From Micromonospora saelicesensis (GTDB lineage Bacteria > Actinomycetota > Actinomycetes > Mycobacteriales > Micromonosporaceae), in the NCBI RefSeq assembly GCF_900091575.1, contig NZ_FMCR01000001.1:1-64000 (forward strand): DNA of 64,000 nucleotides. Reading direction: 5' to 3'. Numbering within the stretch: position 1 is the first letter of the stretch; each line of letters begins with the position of its first letter. The notes below the pieces were generated by a model. It made no database searches and was not told where the DNA came from. It was given only the letters and a program-made list of their open reading frames with translations. The position numbers and the translations under genes were made by a program. This document shows, piece after piece, positions 61,640-64,000 of this stretch.

Positions 61640-61734
61640 TGCACTCTACCGAAGACCACCCTCCGCCCCCGAGGGGGCGGAGTCGAACTCCGTCAGAATC
61701 CAGCGTCTGGAAATTCTCGCGAATTCCAGCAGCG

Positions 61735-61806
61735 CTGGGGTACCAGGACTCGAACCTAGACTAACTGAACCAGAATCAGTCGGGCTGCCAATTACCCCAT
61801 ACCCCA
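61735..61806 (-). tRNA. tRNA-Gln (anticodon CTG)
   Basis: A 72-base tRNA with acceptor TGGGGTA / TACCCCA, anticodon arm ACTGA-TTCTGGT-TCAGT (anticodon CTG, reads CAG), T-loop TTCGAGT and discriminator G. The 5' U1-A72 pair is typical of tRNA-Gln. It leads the tRNA-Gln, tRNA-Glu, tRNA-Glu cluster. Confidence 0.95.
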
Positions 61807-61914
61807 TTGGCCCCTTGCGGCGCCGGGAGTGAACTTTACCCTCCCGGTGCCGGCAGGCCAAATCCGATCCCCCCGAACCACCCGTGAGCTGCGGAAACAG
61901 GGGCATCAGACGGA

Positions 61915-62718
61915 TCAGGCGACGGGCACCACCGGGTTGGTGAGCTCGCCGATGCCGTCGATCCGCACGGTGACGGTATCCCCCTCGACAAGCGGGCTAA
62001 CCCCGGCTGGAGTGCCGGTGAGAACGACGTCGCCGGGCAGCAGAGTCATGACGTGCGAGATGTACGACACCAGGCCCGGCACGTCGAAGACCATGTCCTT
62101 CGTCCGGCCGAGTTGGCGTACCTCCATCTCCTCCGGGTTGCGACCCACCTCACACCGGATCTCGAGGTCGGAGACGTCCAGCCCGGTGGTGATCCACGGG
62201 CCGATCGGGCAGAACGAGTCGAAGCCCTTGGCCCGGGTCCACTGCCCGTCCGAACGCTGGAGGTCCCGAGCGGTGACGTCGTTGGCGCAGGTGTAGCCGA
62301 AGATGGCGCGTTCGGCGGCGGCGCGGTCGGCGCGGCGCGCACCCGGCGCCCCGATCACGACCGCCAGCTCCGCCTCGTGCTCGACCTGCTTGGAGAAGAT
62401 CGGCAGCCGGATGGCGTCCCGGGGGCCGATCACCGAGGTGGACGGCTTGAGGAAGAGCAGCGGCTCCTTGGGCACCTCGTTGCCGAGCTCGGCGGCGTGG
62501 TCGGCGTAGTTGCGGCCGACACAGACGACCTTGCTGGGCAGGATCGGCGAGAGCAGCCGTACGTCGGAGAGGGCCCAGCGGGCCCCACTGAAGGAGAGAT
62601 TGCCGAACGGGTGGCCCTCGATCTCGGCGATGGTCAGGCCCTGTGGCCCGGCCTCCGCTTCGCCTTCGACGGCACCGAACGACATTCCCTTGGCATGGGC
62701 GAAACGAGCGATACGCAC
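61915..62718 (-). CDS. Fumarylacetoacetate hydrolase (FAH) family protein
   Basis: The 267-residue protein has the FAH fold with metal ligands Glu113 and Glu115 in QVEHEAELAVVIG and Asp147 in CANDVTARDLQ, plus KVVCVGRNYADHAAE, KGFDSFCPIGPW and the closing LTGTPAGVSPLVEGD. Family enzymes hydrolyse or decarboxylate acylpyruvates and oxaloacetate; this type often sits next to gltX and tRNA-Glu/Gln in actinobacteria. The start is GTG at 62718. Substrate assignment is open. Confidence 0.92.
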   Translation of the reverse strand: MRIARFAHAKGMSFGAVEGEAEAGPQGLTIAEIEGHPFGNLSFSGARWALSDVRLLSPILPSKVVCVGRNYADHAAELGNEVPKEPLLFLKPSTSVIGPRDAIRLPIFSKQVEHEAELAVVIGAPGARRADRAAAERAIFGYTCANDVTARDLQRSDGQWTRAKGFDSFCPIGPWITTGLDVSDLEIRCEVGRNPEEMEVRQLGRTKDMVFDVPGLVSYISHVMTLLPGDVVLTGTPAGVSPLVEGDTVTVRIDGIGELTNPVVPVA

Positions 62719-62892
62719 CCGGCCAATCTAGCGCCGCCGGCGCCCCAACCGGCCAGGACCGGCCGCCGGGTGTGCTCAACCCGTCAGCGCGCGGCACCCT
62801 ACCGGAGCTGGAGGTGACCGGGGCGGACTTCTCGACTTCGTACCCGCACGGAGGCGACCCGCCCCTAGCGTCGGCTCCGGAGGTTCGTTCGT

Positions 62893-64000
62893 ATGCCTGC
62901 ATCGACACGACACCACAGAGCCCTCGCAGTGTTCGTGCACTGCCTCGGCATCCTCGCCGCCGTGCCGGCCCTGCCGTCGGCGGCTCCGGAGGCGGCGGCC
63001 GCGCCACGACCACCGGCCGCCACGCCACAACCAACGGCGGCCGCACCACCACCGGCCGCCACACCAGCACCAGCGGGAACCCGGCCGCCGGTGGCGATGG
63101 TCGCGCGCGTGACCGAGCCCACCCCGCCCTCGGCGCCACCGGCGATGGCACCACCGACCCGGGCACCGGCGTCGGCGCCCCCGCAACAGGTCACGGTGGC
63201 GGTGGCGACGGAGAGCAGCCCGGCACCGAGGTACCGGATCCAGGTGCGCAACGTGAGCAACTCGCCCCTGGAGACCACAGTGCGTCAGGAACTGCCGCCC
63301 GGTGCGTCGACGACCGCGATCAGCGGTGGTGGCCGGTCCACCCCGGCCGGCGGATCGGCCACCGAGGTGACGTGGCGGTTGCGGCTGCCCGCGCACAGCA
63401 CCACCACCCTGGGCACCGCGCTCGCGGCGACCGCGCCGGGCCGGCCGCTGACCGCGCCGACCTGCGCGTTCACCAGTGACGGCAGCCGGCCGTACGACTG
63501 CGCCACGGCCACCTGGCAGGCGGCAGCGGCACCGGCGGCCGAGGTGACCGAGGCACCGCCGTGGCGCCGCTACCCGGTGCTGCTCGGCGGACTGGCGGTC
63601 CTGCTGCTGATCAGCGCCGCCCTGGTGTGGGTGTGGCGACGTCGGCGCGGGCGTCGGGTGACGGCTGCCGCGCTCTCCACCGGCGGCGGCGCCGAGGGTG
63701 GCCGCGGGACGGTCTACCCCCGCCCGGCAGCCCCGAGTCCGTTGCGGCGTCGGCGTACCCCGCCGGTCTGGATGTTGGTGGGCGCCGCCGTCGTGGTGCT
63801 GGCCGGTGTGGTCGGCACCGCGGGTTGGACGGCGACCCGGCAGGTAGCGGCGATCGACACGCAGAAGCAGCCCACCAGCGGCGCGTGGGTGGGCACCGGG
63901 GTCACCGGGTCGCTGGGCGTGCCGCTGCGCGAGTCGGCGTTCGAGTTCACCGTGTACCGGATGACCTGCGGTGCGCCCGGCACCGCCGGGAAGACCGACG
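62893..64000 (+). CDS. Secreted/membrane Pro-Ala-rich protein (3' end outside window)
   Basis: From ATG at 62893 the frame is open to the window end (at least 369 residues). It has a signal-like N-terminus (ALAVFVHCLGILAAVPALPSA), a Pro/Ala/Thr-rich stretch (about 35-100), an extracellular beta domain (YRIQVRNVSNSPLETTVRQE, like conserved-repeat DUF11 domains), a first membrane helix (about 229-248) followed by WRRRRGRR, a second helix (about 292-311), and a further extracellular segment. The function is unknown; the frame is supported by composition and the domain but the ribosome site is weak. Confidence 0.75.
   Translation, partial: MPASTRHHRALAVFVHCLGILAAVPALPSAAPEAAAAPRPPAATPQPTAAAPPPAATPAPAGTRPPVAMVARVTEPTPPSAPPAMAPPTRAPASAPPQQVTVAVATESSPAPRYRIQVRNVSNSPLETTVRQELPPGASTTAISGGGRSTPAGGSATEVTWRLRLPAHSTTTLGTALAATAPGRPLTAPTCAFTSDGSRPYDCATATWQAAAAPAAEVTEAPPWRRYPVLLGGLAVLLLISAALVWVWRRRRGRRVTAAALSTGGGAEGGRGTVYPRPAAPSPLRRRRTPPVWMLVGAAVVVLAGVVGTAGWTATRQVAAIDTQKQPTSGAWVGTGVTGSLGVPLRESAFEFTVYRMTCGAPGTAGKTD

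Noticed and set aside
61660..61715. T-arm-like sequence (GGAGTTCGACTCC) suggesting a fourth tRNA between tRNA-Gln and tRNA-Glu
   Set aside because: No matching acceptor, D or anticodon arms can be folded around it; it is explained by the hairpin 61661-61682 and adjacent inverted sequence.

Overview
The window looks like a chromosomal segment of a high-GC actinobacterium of the Micromonosporaceae, most likely Micromonospora or a close relative. This rests on the very GC-rich codon use with many GTG starts, tRNAs without an encoded CCA, a WhiJ-type XRE/DUF397 gene pair, a lysine-tailed HU, a coenzyme F420 gene, and gene order. From memory, the order ffh, glnD, glnB, amt, ftsY, smc, mutM, rnc, yceD, sepIVA, coaD, rsmD, recG, DAK2 protein, thiL, DUF3515, ddl, gpsA, cofC/fbiD, ppk, mutT1-like, hupB, leuD, leuC, IclR, FAH protein matches Mycobacterium tuberculosis Rv2916c to Rv2993c. 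It is mainly a housekeeping region with small lineage-specific insertions.

Layout. Positions 1-330 hold tandem repeats and two palindromes. 330-12212 (minus strand): amidohydrolase, ffh, a two-component pair, an 800-bp repeat-bearing gap, then the nitrogen operon amt-glnB-glnD behind a GlnR-type operator, an APH-fold kinase and ftsY. 12364-17377 (plus): PhoD-like phosphatase, MarR regulator with MFS exporter, Usp, DinB-type protein. 17385-22162 (minus): HAD hydrolase, smc, a small coiled-coil protein. 22536-24658 (plus): a CAP-domain membrane protein and a GH114-like lipoprotein. 24805-32811 (minus): MMPL transporter, mutM, rnc, plsX, rpmF, yceD, sepIVA-like, coaD, rsmD. 33209-34351: a cell-wall-anchored LPLTG protein. 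34428-42928: recG, FakA-like protein, rpmB, GNAT, thiL, a stand-alone Lrp sensor domain, DUF3515, ddl, and a 72-residue protein behind a 16-codon upstream ORF. 43207-44258: XRE/DUF397 pair. 44300-49406 (minus): ROK kinase, PrmC-related methyltransferase, a Cys/Met-metabolism PLP enzyme, gpsA, plsC-type acyltransferase. 49535-55267 (plus): cofC/fbiD, a small OB-like protein, and a polyphosphate module (ppk, CYTH-CHAD, Nudix-phosphatase) behind a PHO-box-like sequence. 55296-60311 (minus): EEP-domain membrane protein, hup, leuD, leuC. 60349-61047: divergent IclR regulator. Then tRNA-Gln and two identical tRNA-Glu genes, an FAH-fold hydrolase, and a secreted/membrane protein running off the right end.

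The most distinctive non-coding signal is a set of dispersed palindromes. Three share a sequence with termini GCGATCTTGCA / TGCAAGATCGC (24.7, 31.7 and 45.4 kb). Two share a second sequence around TTGATCAAGAG...CTCTTGATCA (8.0 and 61.1 kb). Two more related ones sit at the left edge. Most lie just 3' of genes, often flanked by complementary C-rich and G-rich tracts; the one at 8.0 kb occupies the start of glnD. I see no CRISPR array, phage, transposase or recognisable secondary-metabolite cluster, and no clear defence system.
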